A DNA stretch of 60,668 bases from UBA3537 sp038106885. GTDB lineage: Bacteria; Bacteroidota; Bacteroidia; Flavobacteriales; Flavobacteriaceae. Below the pieces are notes generated by a model, which was given only the letters and a program-made list of their open reading frames with translations, was not told the DNA's origin and made no database searches. The stretch is taken from positions 1 to 60,668 of the forward strand of contig JAYNFX010000005.1 of the NCBI GenBank assembly GCA_038106885.1. Reading direction: 5' to 3'. The stretch's first letter is position 1. Every line of letters starts with the position of its first letter. This document shows, one piece after another, positions 26,181 through 34,539 of this stretch. A program made the position numbers and the translations under genes.

Positions 26181-28163
26181 TTGAAAATTTTAGATCGTTA
26201 CATACTAAGCACATATCTGAAATCATTTGTTAGTGTATTTGCTATATTAATGTTCATTTTTTTATTACAATCAGTCTGGGTATACATCTCTGAACTTGCT
26301 GGAAAAGATCTTGACATAAATATAATTTTAAAGTTTTTATTATTTGTATCTCCTCGGCTAGTTGTTCTGGTATTACCACTTACAATACTTTTAGTATCGA
26401 TTATGGTTTTTGGAGATTTTTCCGAAAATTATGAATTTGCTGCCATGAAATCAACTGGTATTTCACTGCAAAGAGCAATGAAAAGTCTAAGTATATTTAT
26501 TGTTTTTCTCTCAATAGTAAGTTTTTTCTTTGCCAATAATGTAATACCTCTTGCAGAATATAATTTCTTCAATTTAAGAAGAAATATAGCAAGAGTTAAA
26601 CCTGCTATGGCAATAGCTGAAGGTCAATTTAATCAACTTAAAGATATCAACATAAAAGTTTCAAAAAAAACAGGAAAAAATGGACAGTTTTTGGAAGATG
26701 TTATTATTCATCAAAAAAAGGGAAACACATTTGGAAACTACACAGTTATAAAGTCAAAAACTGGAGAATTTATAAGCGATGAAAATTCAGATATTTTACA
26801 ACTTATTCTTTACGATGGAAATTATTATGATGAACTACAGCCTGCAAATTACATGAAGAGAACTAAGAACAGACCGCTTGTAAAAAGTACTTTTGAAAGA
26901 TATGTAATAAATATCGATATTTCTGATTTTAATAATGTAGATTTTGAAAAAAAAGATGCCTCATCAAGGTATAATATGCTAGGAATAACTGAACTGGATA
27001 AAACCATTGATTCACTTTATAGCCTACAAAATAAATCAAATATATCATTCACAAAAAAAATGCTATTGAAGTCAAAAAGGAAGTCTCTTACTGAAAATTT
27101 CAATAGTAAGATAAATGACTCTTTAAATTATAAAGGCTATGTATTAGATCTATTTTCTGATAATAAAAAAGTTGAAATACTTAATTACGGAATAAATTCA
27201 ATTAAAAATGTTAAAGAAGATATTAAAGTTAAACGAAGAGCTAAACAAATAGCAACTACAAATATTAACAAACACATTATAGCATTTCATGATAAATTTG
27301 CTTTGGGGTTAATGTGTATTGTATTATTTTTTGTTGGTGCACCACTTGGCGCTTTAATAAGAAAAGGTGGTATTGGATTGCCAATGGTTATTGCAATTTT
27401 AATATTTTTAACTTATCATTTCATTAGCATTTTTGCAAAAAACAGCTCTGAAGATAATAGTTTAGATCCAGTATTTGCTACTTGGCTTGGTGGTCTGATA
27501 ATGCTTCCGTTTAGTGTATATTTAACAAGTAGAGCAACCAAAGATAGAGCATTAATTGATTTAGATGCAATATTGATACCTATGAAAAAAAAATTAGTGA
27601 AACCTATTATACTAATTGATCATAAAAAAGTGAATAATAACATTGATTTTGATAAAAAAATACAACATATCGATAATTCAAAACTTTTTGAATTAATAAA
27701 AAACTACAGATTTTACGGTATTAGTGAAACAAAAAGAAAATCAGCTCTGAATGAGTTAGAAAGTAGAGGAATTGATCATTCAGCCATTGAAGTTTCTGGA
27801 AAAATAATTAATGAAAAATATAACTCTGGTGTTAGGCATATTAAAGATTATCATGAAAATTCAACATTAGCATTATATGGACACACTATGTTTTTAATTT
27901 TTGGAATATTTGGACTAATCCTTAAGAATAATAATTTTGAAAAATTAGGCTACATATTCATTTTTTTATCAATTTCATCTCTTTTACTGTTTTTGATTTT
28001 ATTTCCAAAGACACTAAATAATCAATCAAATTTTTATGACCTTCTTGATAAAAAATTCAACAAGAATAATGCTATTTTTATTATGCTATCTATTCCATTA
28101 TTTTTTCTCTACAGAATATATTTTAATAAAAAAATGAAAGAAGACTTAATGAAAATTAAGTAA
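26181..28163 (+). CDS. LptF/LptG (YjgP/YjgQ) family permease with C-terminal membrane extension
   Basis: Transmembrane subunit of the LPS-export ABC transporter that drives lipopolysaccharide out of the inner membrane with LptB. The YjgP core has three helices (about 10-120), a periplasmic beta-jellyroll with a long helical insert (about 125-365), and three helices at about 369-452. The protein then continues for about 200 residues, with two more hydrophobic helices around 560-612 and another near 630-650, against roughly 360 residues for E. coli LptF. The start is a TTG at 26181, seven bases after lolA, giving MKILDRYILSTYLKSF; no ATG is available nearby. F versus G cannot be decided from sequence alone. 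Confidence 0.88.
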   Translation: MKILDRYILSTYLKSFVSVFAILMFIFLLQSVWVYISELAGKDLDINIILKFLLFVSPRLVVLVLPLTILLVSIMVFGDFSENYEFAAMKSTGISLQRAMKSLSIFIVFLSIVSFFFANNVIPLAEYNFFNLRRNIARVKPAMAIAEGQFNQLKDINIKVSKKTGKNGQFLEDVIIHQKKGNTFGNYTVIKSKTGEFISDENSDILQLILYDGNYYDELQPANYMKRTKNRPLVKSTFERYVINIDISDFNNVDFEKKDASSRYNMLGITELDKTIDSLYSLQNKSNISFTKKMLLKSKRKSLTENFNSKINDSLNYKGYVLDLFSDNKKVEILNYGINSIKNVKEDIKVKRRAKQIATTNINKHIIAFHDKFALGLMCIVLFFVGAPLGALIRKGGIGLPMVIAILIFLTYHFISIFAKNSSEDNSLDPVFATWLGGLIMLPFSVYLTSRATKDRALIDLDAILIPMKKKLVKPIILIDHKKVNNNIDFDKKIQHIDNSKLFELIKNYRFYGISETKRKSALNELESRGIDHSAIEVSGKIINEKYNSGVRHIKDYHENSTLALYGHTMFLIFGIFGLILKNNNFEKLGYIFIFLSISSLLLFLILFPKTLNNQSNFYDLLDKKFNKNNAIFIMLSIPLFFLYRIYFNKKMKEDLMKIK

Positions 28164-28201
28164 ACCTAAAGCATAATCCACTATCTTTACAAAAATATTT
28201 T

Positions 28202-29353
28202 ATGATGATTACTAAAAACATTTTATCTAAAGTGCAACTAAATACTATAGAAGAAGCAATTGAGGATATTAAAAATGGTAAAGTAGTAATTGTCGTTGAC
28301 GACGAAAATAGAGAGAATGAAGGTGATTTTATAGCTGCGGCGGAAACTGTAACTCCTGAAATTATTAATTTCATGGCTACTCACGGAAGAGGCTTAATAT
28401 GTGCTCCATTAACTGAATCTAGATGTAATGAATTAGATTTATATATGATGGTTCAAAATAACACTGTTTTACATCACACACAATTCACAGTCTCAGTTGA
28501 TTTAATTGGTAATGGATGTACAACTGGTATTTCTGTTGGTGACCGAGCTAAAACAATTAAATCTTTAGTTGATCCAAATACCAAACCACATAACTTAGGA
28601 AGACCAGGTCATATTTTTCCTCTTAAAGCAAAAAACGGTGGTGTTTTAAGAAGAACAGGACACACTGAAGCTGCTGTTGATTTAGCTAGATTAGCAGGAT
28701 TCAAACCTGCTGGAATTTTAGTTGAAATTTTGAATGAAGATGGCACTATGGCTCGCCTTCCTGAACTAATTAAAGTTGCTGAAAAATTTAATCTAAAAAT
28801 CATTTCAATTGATGATTTAGTTTCATATAGAATGGAAAATGACTCACTAATTATTAAAAAAAATGATTTTAAAATTGAAACTCGTTTTGGGGTATATAGA
28901 CTTAGGGCATATCAACAGACAACTAATAATGCTATACACATTGCATTAACTAAAGGTGAATGGGGAAAAGATCAAATAATTCCAACAAGAATAAATTCAA
29001 CAGCTGTAAATAATGATATTTTAGGAACTCTAACTAATAGCTCGGATAAAAAGTTAGATGAAATGTTTAAGGTCATTGACAAAGAAGGAAAAGGTGCCAT
29101 AATATTTATTAATCAATATACCAGTCCAGAAAAAACTTTAAAACGATTGAATAATTTAGAAGAAATTCAAAAACCTGGAAAGATTACAAAGGCACCAAGT
29201 ATTGAAATGGATTCTAAAGATTTTGGTATAGGAGCACAAATTTTACACGACTTAAACATCAATAAGCTCAAACTAATATCAAATAGCGTACAAAAAAAAC
29301 GAGTAGGAATGATTGGATACGGTTTGGAAATCGTCGAGTATATCAACTATTGA
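28202..29353 (+). CDS. ribB: 3,4-dihydroxy-2-butanone-4-phosphate synthase with degenerate GTP cyclohydrolase II-like domain
   Basis: Makes the four-carbon precursor of the riboflavin xylene ring from ribulose-5-phosphate. The N-terminal RibB domain (about 10-210) is intact: DDENRENEGDFIAAAE for metal and substrate binding, THGRGLICAP and RRTGHTEAAVDLARLAG. The C-terminal half (about 215-383) aligns with GTP cyclohydrolase II, but the zinc cysteine region reads NNDILGTLTNSSDKK with no cysteines, so it is probably not a cyclohydrolase. This degenerate fusion is, as I recall, common in Flavobacteriia, with a separate RibA elsewhere. Two ATGs lie in tandem at 28202 and 28205. Its last 11 bases overlap the convergent aminotransferase gene. 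Confidence 0.9.
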   Translation: MMITKNILSKVQLNTIEEAIEDIKNGKVVIVVDDENRENEGDFIAAAETVTPEIINFMATHGRGLICAPLTESRCNELDLYMMVQNNTVLHHTQFTVSVDLIGNGCTTGISVGDRAKTIKSLVDPNTKPHNLGRPGHIFPLKAKNGGVLRRTGHTEAAVDLARLAGFKPAGILVEILNEDGTMARLPELIKVAEKFNLKIISIDDLVSYRMENDSLIIKKNDFKIETRFGVYRLRAYQQTTNNAIHIALTKGEWGKDQIIPTRINSTAVNNDILGTLTNSSDKKLDEMFKVIDKEGKGAIIFINQYTSPEKTLKRLNNLEEIQKPGKITKAPSIEMDSKDFGIGAQILHDLNINKLKLISNSVQKKRVGMIGYGLEIVEYINY

Positions 29354-30542
29354 TTACTTCTCTTATACATCTCACCATAGTTTTTGCTCTCTTTCGTACT
29401 TCCTCCTCAGACCAAGACAATTTTATTAAACACGATATGTTTCTACCTATAAAATAATCTGATTTTGAAAAATCTTTATCTTTTAAATAACTAAGTCCAT
29501 TAATTAAATCTTCTGAAAAAGGATATAAAGATTTTATTTGTTTTAAGTGATCCCATTTACGTATATAATGCCAATTGTTGTCAAGATAATGAAAACATGA
29601 ATCTATTCCATTTGATAAAAAGGACTTGTGAACCTGCTTAGCAGTTTCAATATCATCTAGGAAAAAGTTTAAAAATGCATAACTCTCAACACCACCAAAA
29701 GGAACCTTTCTGAAAGAAATGTCTTCAATTTTTTGAAGCGCATCTCGAATTATTGTGTAATTCAATTTTTGAATATTTAAAAACTCGTCAATTCTGCGAA
29801 ATTGTGCCAACCCAACAGCAGCATTAAGTTCTGATATTCTAAAATTATATCCAATGAAAGGATGCGATTCTGCGCCTCTATTATTTCCAATATGATCATG
29901 ACCATGATCATTAAAATAATCGAGTTTTAACGCAAATTCTTTATTATTTGTCACAACAACACCTCCCTCTCCACAAGTTATTGTTTTAACAAAATCAAAT
30001 GAAAAACATCCTAAATCTCCAATGGTGCCCAAAGGCATTCCATCATAGGTCCCTCCTATTGCCTGACATGCATCTTCAATTAACAATAAAGAATACTTAC
30101 TTGATAATTCTTTTAAGGCACGCATATCAGCCATACTCCCACACATGTGAACTGGCATTATAGCTTTAGTTTTAGAAGTAATAGCTTTCTCAACTGATTC
30201 AATATCAAGAGTTAATGTATCGTCTATATCAACAACAACAGGAATTGCACCTGTCATGATAATTGCTTCAAAACTTGCCACAAATGTGAAGCTAGGGATT
30301 ATTACTTCATCACCTGATCCGATTCCAGAAGCTGCAAGTGCCATTGTTACAGCCGAAGTTCCACTACTACATAGTTGAGAGTAATTAATATTGAACCTCT
30401 TATTTATTTCTAATTCAAGCTGCTTTGCTTTATAATGACCATTACGTAAACTATCAAATCCATAGCGCATTAAAACACCTGATTCAAGTACATCAGATAC
30501 TTCTTTTCGCTCAGCATCTCCAAACAGTTCAAATCCAGGCAT
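29343..30542 (-). CDS. kdnA: DegT/DnrJ/EryC1 aminotransferase, KdnA-like (8-amino-3,8-dideoxy-manno-octulosonate transaminase)
   Basis: A PLP-dependent sugar aminotransferase. Catalytic Lys186 lies in SFDFVKTITCGEGG and the PLP-binding Asp157 in IEDACQAIGG. Several long stretches (MPGFELFG at the start, VHMCGSMADM, HGHDHIGNNRGAESHPFIG) closely resemble Shewanella KdnA as I remember it, which aminates C8 of a Kdo precursor to yield Kdo8N in lipopolysaccharide. The partner dehydrogenase gene kdnB is not next to it; the upstream neighbour, 2 bases away, is a nitroreductase. The 399-residue length fits. The KdnA identity is an inference from remembered sequence; the DegT family call is secure. 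Confidence 0.75.
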   Translation of the reverse strand: MPGFELFGDAERKEVSDVLESGVLMRYGFDSLRNGHYKAKQLELEINKRFNINYSQLCSSGTSAVTMALAASGIGSGDEVIIPSFTFVASFEAIIMTGAIPVVVDIDDTLTLDIESVEKAITSKTKAIMPVHMCGSMADMRALKELSSKYSLLLIEDACQAIGGTYDGMPLGTIGDLGCFSFDFVKTITCGEGGVVVTNNKEFALKLDYFNDHGHDHIGNNRGAESHPFIGYNFRISELNAAVGLAQFRRIDEFLNIQKLNYTIIRDALQKIEDISFRKVPFGGVESYAFLNFFLDDIETAKQVHKSFLSNGIDSCFHYLDNNWHYIRKWDHLKQIKSLYPFSEDLINGLSYLKDKDFSKSDYFIGRNISCLIKLSWSEEEVRKRAKTMVRCIREVINS

Positions 30543-30544
30543 AA

Positions 30545-31177
30545 TTATTTTATATCAATTACTGAGCTATTGATTGGTTTTCTTACTTTCTTCATTTTAG
30601 AAAAAGCATCATCGTCAGATCTGTATCCCATTGGCATAATCAAAACAGATTTTAAACCTTTCGATTCTAGATTGAAATATTTATCATATTTATCTGGTTC
30701 AAATCCTTCCATTGGACATGCGTCAATTCTGAGGTCTGCACATAAAGCTAACATATTACCCATTGCCAAATATGCTTGTTTGGTTGCCCAAAGTAGAACA
30801 TCATCGTTTGACTTTGAACTAAAACTATCGATGATATGTGATCGAAATGGAGCTATTACTGAATCGTCAACAGAACGAATATCCTTAATTCTTTCAAAAT
30901 ACTCAATAATATAATCAGAATCAATATGATTCTTAACACAAAATATTGCAAGATGAGATGCTTGTTCTACTTGCATCTGATTCATTGATAATGGAACTAA
31001 ATCTCTTTGAATAGATTTATTATGAACTAACAAAAGTGTAACAGGTTGTAAACCATAAGACGAAGCACTTAAATTAAATCCACTTTTAAGCTTATCAACA
31101 TAATTCGTTGATATAATTTTACTGCTATCAAATTTTTTTGTTGCGTAACGCCAATTCAAAGATTCTAAAAGTGTCAT
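30545..31177 (-). CDS. NAD(P)H-dependent nitroreductase-family oxidoreductase
   Basis: An FMN flavoprotein of the nitroreductase superfamily (NfsB-like), reducing quinones, nitro compounds or other electrophiles. The 210 residues carry the N-terminal RYATKKFD motif (FMN and dimer contact), the SSYGLQPVTLLLV segment and the C-terminal VLIMPMGYRSDDDAF region that binds flavin. The start ATG at 31177 lies 14 bases downstream of a TATTTTTG box. It is probably the first gene of a transcript with the KdnA-like aminotransferase (2-base gap). The native substrate is unknown. Confidence 0.88.
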   Translation of the reverse strand: MTLLESLNWRYATKKFDSSKIISTNYVDKLKSGFNLSASSYGLQPVTLLLVHNKSIQRDLVPLSMNQMQVEQASHLAIFCVKNHIDSDYIIEYFERIKDIRSVDDSVIAPFRSHIIDSFSSKSNDDVLLWATKQAYLAMGNMLALCADLRIDACPMEGFEPDKYDKYFNLESKGLKSVLIMPMGYRSDDDAFSKMKKVRKPINSSVIDIK

Positions 31178-31191
31178 ATTAAATATTTTAT

Positions 31192-31199
31192 CAAAAATA
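31192..31199 (-). promoter_or_regulatory. Candidate -7 box for nitroreductase-kdnA
   Basis: Read on the minus strand this is TATTTTTG, matching TAnnTTTG, 14 bases before the ATG at 31177. It lies just beyond the tRNA-Ser terminator. A -33 element is not evident. Confidence 0.38.
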
Positions 31200-31226
31200 A
31201 GGAATAATTACATTAGTATAATAAAT

Positions 31227-31263
31227 AAAAAAAACCTTGCAAATTATAAAACTTACAAGGTTT
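31227..31263 (-). terminator. Intrinsic terminator of tRNA-Ser
   Basis: On the minus strand AAACCTTG pairs with CAAGGTTT (8 bp, with possible weaker pairing inside the 16-base loop), followed by a run of eight T. It starts only 4 bases after the tRNA 3' end. Confidence 0.8.
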
Positions 31264-31267
31264 GTTG

Positions 31268-31352
31268 CGGAGAAAGAGGGATTCGAACCCCCGGAGGTGT
31301 GACCCTCAACAGTTTTCAAGACTGCCGCATTCGACCACTCTGCCATTTCTCC
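31268..31352 (-). tRNA. tRNA-Ser (anticodon UGA)
   Basis: An 85-nt minus-strand tRNA. The acceptor arm GGAGAAA pairs with TTTCTCC, with a G discriminator. The T arm contains GGTTCGAATCC, and a long variable arm (TTGAGGGTCACACCTCCG region) marks it as class II. The anticodon loop CTTGAAA gives anticodon TGA (complement at 31316-31318), reading UCN serine codons. CCA is not encoded. It has its own promoter and terminator. Confidence 0.97.
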
Positions 31353-31362
31353 AATTGGTGTG

Positions 31363-31394
31363 CAAATATAAGTGCCTTTTCAATTCTATTCAAA
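31363..31394 (-). promoter_or_regulatory. Promoter of tRNA-Ser (TTTG-N20-TATATTTG)
   Basis: On the minus strand, TTTG (complement at 31391-31394), a 20-base spacer and TATATTTG (31363-31370) form a full Bacteroidota promoter. The -7 box ends 10 bases before the tRNA 5' end, implying a leader of only a few nucleotides. Confidence 0.65.
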
Positions 31395-31474
31395 TAGTTT
31401 TATAAATAATTTAAAAAGAAGTTTACAAACGATTAATTTAAAAAACTATTAGACACAAGAAAATTTATAATTTG

Positions 31475-31482
31475 TAAATTTG
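31475..31482 (+). promoter_or_regulatory. Candidate -7 box for xerD
   Basis: TAAATTTG matches TAnnTTTG and ends 23 bases before the xerD ATG at 31506. No obvious -33 partner. Confidence 0.4.
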
Positions 31483-31505
31483 ATAATTGATAATATTGTC
31501 TTTAT

Positions 31506-32408
31506 ATGAAATGGTCAAATGCACTAAAGGACTTTAAACACTTTATGAAGATAGAACGTGGTTTATCAGAAAACACTGTTCAAAATTATTGTTTTGATGT
31601 TAAAAAACTTATTAATTATTTAGAGGAAAATGAAATTAAGGATAGTGCTACTAAGATTAATAAGTATACTATTCAAGAATTTCTATATCATATTTCAAAA
31701 TTTAAAAATTCAAGGACGCAATCGAGAATTATTTCAGGACTAAGGTCTTTTTTTGATTATTTAATATTTGAAAATTACAGAAAAGACAATCCATTAGAAC
31801 AGATTGAAACACCTAAAATTGGCAGAAAACTGCCTGATACTTTATCAATTCAAGAAATTGATAAAATAATTAATTCAATAGAACCAAAAAACAATTTAGA
31901 TCATCGTAACAAAACTATTATTGAAATATTGTATAGTTGTGGTCTTCGCGTTAGCGAATTAATCAATTTAAGATTATCAGATTTATTTTTTAAAGAGGAT
32001 TTTATTAAAGTTACGGGAAAAGGAAATAAGCAGCGATTTGTCCCTATTGGAAAAAATACTCAAAAAATAGTTTCAACATATATAGATTCACAAAGATGTT
32101 TAAATAAAATTTCACCCGTTTACTCAGACATAATATTTCTAAATAGATATGGCAGAAAATTAACTAGAGCAATGATATTTACAGTGGTTAAAAAAACAGC
32201 AGAAAAAGCACAAATAAAAAAAAATATTTCTCCTCATACCTTTAGACACTCTTTTGCTACTCATCTTTTAGAAAATGGCGCAGATCTGCGCTCTATTCAG
32301 ATGATGATGGGTCATCAAAGTATAACTACAACTGAAATATATATGCACTTGGATAAAAAGCACCTTAGGGCAGTTATGAACCAATTTCATCCTAGGAAAA
32401 TTTACTAA
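31506..32408 (+). CDS. xerD: Site-specific tyrosine recombinase XerD
   Basis: Resolves chromosome dimers at dif together with a second Xer protein, activated by FtsK. The 300 residues have an N-terminal SAM-like core-binding domain (1-90) and a catalytic domain with the full set of active-site residues: Arg148 (SCGLRVSEL), Lys172 (TGKGNKQR), His244 and Arg247 (SPHTFRHSF), His270 (MGHQS) and the nucleophile Tyr279 (TTEIYMH). The ending DKKHLRAVMNQFHPR is the XerD form rather than XerC. It has its own candidate promoter and converges on rny with a 54-base gap that shows no terminator hairpin. Nothing nearby suggests a mobile element. Confidence 0.93.
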   Translation: MKWSNALKDFKHFMKIERGLSENTVQNYCFDVKKLINYLEENEIKDSATKINKYTIQEFLYHISKFKNSRTQSRIISGLRSFFDYLIFENYRKDNPLEQIETPKIGRKLPDTLSIQEIDKIINSIEPKNNLDHRNKTIIEILYSCGLRVSELINLRLSDLFFKEDFIKVTGKGNKQRFVPIGKNTQKIVSTYIDSQRCLNKISPVYSDIIFLNRYGRKLTRAMIFTVVKKTAEKAQIKKNISPHTFRHSFATHLLENGADLRSIQMMMGHQSITTTEIYMHLDKKHLRAVMNQFHPRKIY

Positions 32409-32462
32409 GAAAACTTGCGAAAGTAATAGTATATAAAAAGTCTAAATCATATATAACAAGAC

Positions 32463-34037
32463 CTACTTTGCAATATTAATAGATCGCATTTCTCTAATTA
32501 CAGTTACTTTGACTTGACCAGGATAAGTCATATCTGTTTGAATTTTCTGTGAAATTTCAAACGATAAGCGATTTGCATTTTCATCATTAACCTCATCACT
32601 TTTAACTATAACTCTAAGCTCACGGCCAGCCTGAATAGCGTAAGCCTTCTCTACTCCATCAAAATCATAAGCAATATCTTCTAAATCCTTTAATCTTTGG
32701 ATGTATGAATCTAGGACTTGGCGTCTAGCTCCAGGTCTTGCCCCAGAAATTGCATCACAAACTTGAATTATCGGAGATAGCAAATTTGTCATTTCGATTT
32801 CGTCATGATGTGCACCAATAGCATTGCATACTTGATCATTTTCGCCATATTTTTGAGCCCATTGCATTCCAAGAATTGCGTGAGGTGTTTCAATATCTAC
32901 CTTTGAATCTGGAACTTTACCAATATCATGCAATAAACCTGCTCTTTTAGCAAATTTTGGATTTAATCCCAGCTCAGCAGCCATTACTCCACAAAGTTTT
33001 GATACTTCTTTTGAATGCTGTAATAAATTTTGCCCATATGATGAACGATACTTCATTCGTCCAACAACTTTAATTAACTCGGGATGAAGACCGTTAATAC
33101 CTAGCTCAATAATGGTTCGTTTACCAGTCTCAATAATTTCTTGACTAATCTGTTTCTCAGTTTTTTTGACAACTTCTTCAATACGTGCAGGATGAATTCG
33201 ACCATCAGTAACTAAACGATGTAGAGATAATCTTGCAATTTCTCGTCGAATTGAATCAAAACATGATAGTATAATAGCTTCTGGTGTATCATCAACTATT
33301 ATTTCAACTCCTGTTGCAGCTTCAAGAGCTCTAATATTTCTACCTTCACGACCAATGATTCTACCTTTTACATCATCAGATTCAATATTAAAAACTGAAA
33401 CACAATTATCAATAGCTTCTTCAGAACCAATACGCTGAATTGTATTTATAATAATTTTTTTAGCATCTTGTTCAACAGTCAACTTAGCTTCTTCCATTTT
33501 ATCCTGAATGAATTTCATTACATCATTCTTTGCCTGAGACTTAAGAGATTCTTTAAGTTGTGAAATAGCATCATCTACTTTAAGACCAGAAATAGACTCT
33601 AATTGTTTAACCTTTTGATCATGAAGTTTATCAAGCTCTGATTCTTTCTTTTTAACAATAGATATCCTTCGTTCAAAATCTTTAATCTTTAAATTCAAAT
33701 CATCTAAACTGATTTTATTATTTGATATTTGATTATTTAGTTTAGTTTCTTTGTCAGAAATTCTTTTTTCAGCTTCAGCAATTCTTTTGTCCTTTGATAA
33801 AATCATTTTCTCGTGTTCTGATTTGAGCTCTAGAAAACGTTCTTTAGCTTGTATTATTTTATCTTTTTTTAAATTTTCCGCTTCAGATTTTGCTTTTTGA
33901 ATTATTGAATTAGCATTGCTTTTGGCATTGTTAACAAGAGAACGTGAATTTTGCTTATCACGAACCTTTGTCAAAAAGCTTCCTAAGAAGCCACCTATCA
34001 ATAAAACAGAAATAATTATCATAGTATTCTGGTCCAT
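32463..34037 (-). CDS. rny: Ribonuclease Y
   Basis: A membrane-anchored endoribonuclease that starts mRNA decay. The 524 residues follow the family plan: an N-terminal transmembrane helix with a Gly-rich end (about 3-22, LLIGGFLGSFLTKV), a long coiled coil (about 30-190), a KH RNA-binding domain with GRIIGREGRNIRALE (about 226-240) and an HD phosphohydrolase domain with LLHDIGK (HD pair near 367). The region between its ATG at 34037 and zapA holds the candidate 6S RNA. It converges with xerD. Confidence 0.96.
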   Translation of the reverse strand: MDQNTMIIISVLLIGGFLGSFLTKVRDKQNSRSLVNNAKSNANSIIQKAKSEAENLKKDKIIQAKERFLELKSEHEKMILSKDKRIAEAEKRISDKETKLNNQISNNKISLDDLNLKIKDFERRISIVKKKESELDKLHDQKVKQLESISGLKVDDAISQLKESLKSQAKNDVMKFIQDKMEEAKLTVEQDAKKIIINTIQRIGSEEAIDNCVSVFNIESDDVKGRIIGREGRNIRALEAATGVEIIVDDTPEAIILSCFDSIRREIARLSLHRLVTDGRIHPARIEEVVKKTEKQISQEIIETGKRTIIELGINGLHPELIKVVGRMKYRSSYGQNLLQHSKEVSKLCGVMAAELGLNPKFAKRAGLLHDIGKVPDSKVDIETPHAILGMQWAQKYGENDQVCNAIGAHHDEIEMTNLLSPIIQVCDAISGARPGARRQVLDSYIQRLKDLEDIAYDFDGVEKAYAIQAGRELRVIVKSDEVNDENANRLSFEISQKIQTDMTYPGQVKVTVIREMRSINIAK

Positions 34038-34079
34038 TGTGTTTATTTTATTAAAAAAGCCTGTAATGATTTTGTTTTT

Positions 34080-34194
34080 ATAAACTCCTAATTAACAGGA
34101 TTTAGGGATGAAAAGCTGATCAAGGATCTACTACAAGGCAGCATGCTTTTACAACTTAAACGCTCCCTTTTTATAGATATCACGTTAAGTTTAT
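34080..34194 (-). ncRNA. ssrS: Candidate 6S RNA (flavobacterial 6S type)
   Basis: The 204-base gap between zapA and rny can fold as a 115-nt rod on the minus strand. Its ends pair (ATAAACT with AGTTTAT, 34188-34194 with 34080-34086), continued by TAACG with TGTTA (34183-34187 with 34093-34097). Further in, AGGGA pairs with TCCCT (34164-34168 with 34104-34108), then AAAAGC with GCTTTT (34145-34150 with 34111-34116). Between these last stems lies an asymmetric bubble of 13 and 2 bases, like the open-promoter mimic of 6S RNA. As I recall, 6S RNA sits beside zapA in many bacteria, flavobacteria included. The ends are estimates and I found no clear promoter box. Confidence 0.6.
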
Positions 34195-34241
34195 CAAAAT
34201 TTTAATCAATACAGGCAGATTGTATTTTTATTTAAAAGAAC

Positions 34242-34535
34242 TTAATCATCTAAATAACCACTTATGCGATCATCTAAATCTACAAGGCGCTGTTCAATTT
34301 CTTGACTAACACTATTATTATTCATTGATGATTGTTCAGATTGAGCCGCAAATTGCAAAGCACACATTGCCAAAACATCTTGCTTGTCTTGAACTGAATA
34401 ATTCTGTTCAAATTTCTTTACTGTTTTTTCAATTTTTTGAGCTGCAATTCGCAAACCTTGTTCTTGATTTGGTAATATTGTTAATGGATATACTCTATTA
34501 GCAATTGAAATTTTTATTTTTAATTTTTCACTCAT
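34242..34535 (-). CDS. zapA: Cell division protein ZapA
   Basis: A small FtsZ-bundling protein that stabilises the Z ring. The 97 residues show the ZapA pattern: an N-terminal beta-strand domain (LKIKISIANRVYPLTI), the conserved EQGLRIAAQKIEKTVKKFEQ segment and a helical region (DVLAMCALQFAAQ). The start ATG at 34535 lies 4 bases after the coiled-coil gene, so the two are cotranscribed; the candidate 6S RNA lies downstream. Confidence 0.9.
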   Translation of the reverse strand: MSEKLKIKISIANRVYPLTILPNQEQGLRIAAQKIEKTVKKFEQNYSVQDKQDVLAMCALQFAAQSEQSSMNNNSVSQEIEQRLVDLDDRISGYLDD

Positions 34536-34539
34536 TAAA

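Noticed and set aside
28164..28201. FMN riboswitch upstream of the riboflavin gene
   Set aside because: Only 38 bases separate it from the previous gene, too short for the aptamer, and no conserved FMN-element segments are visible.
29343..31177. O-antigen or capsule biosynthesis cluster
   Set aside because: Only one sugar aminotransferase is present; no glycosyltransferases, flippase or nucleotide-sugar genes flank it.
31506..32408. Tyrosine recombinase as a sign of an integrative element
   Set aside because: The protein is a standard 300-residue XerD with housekeeping neighbours; I see no att-like repeats or cargo genes.
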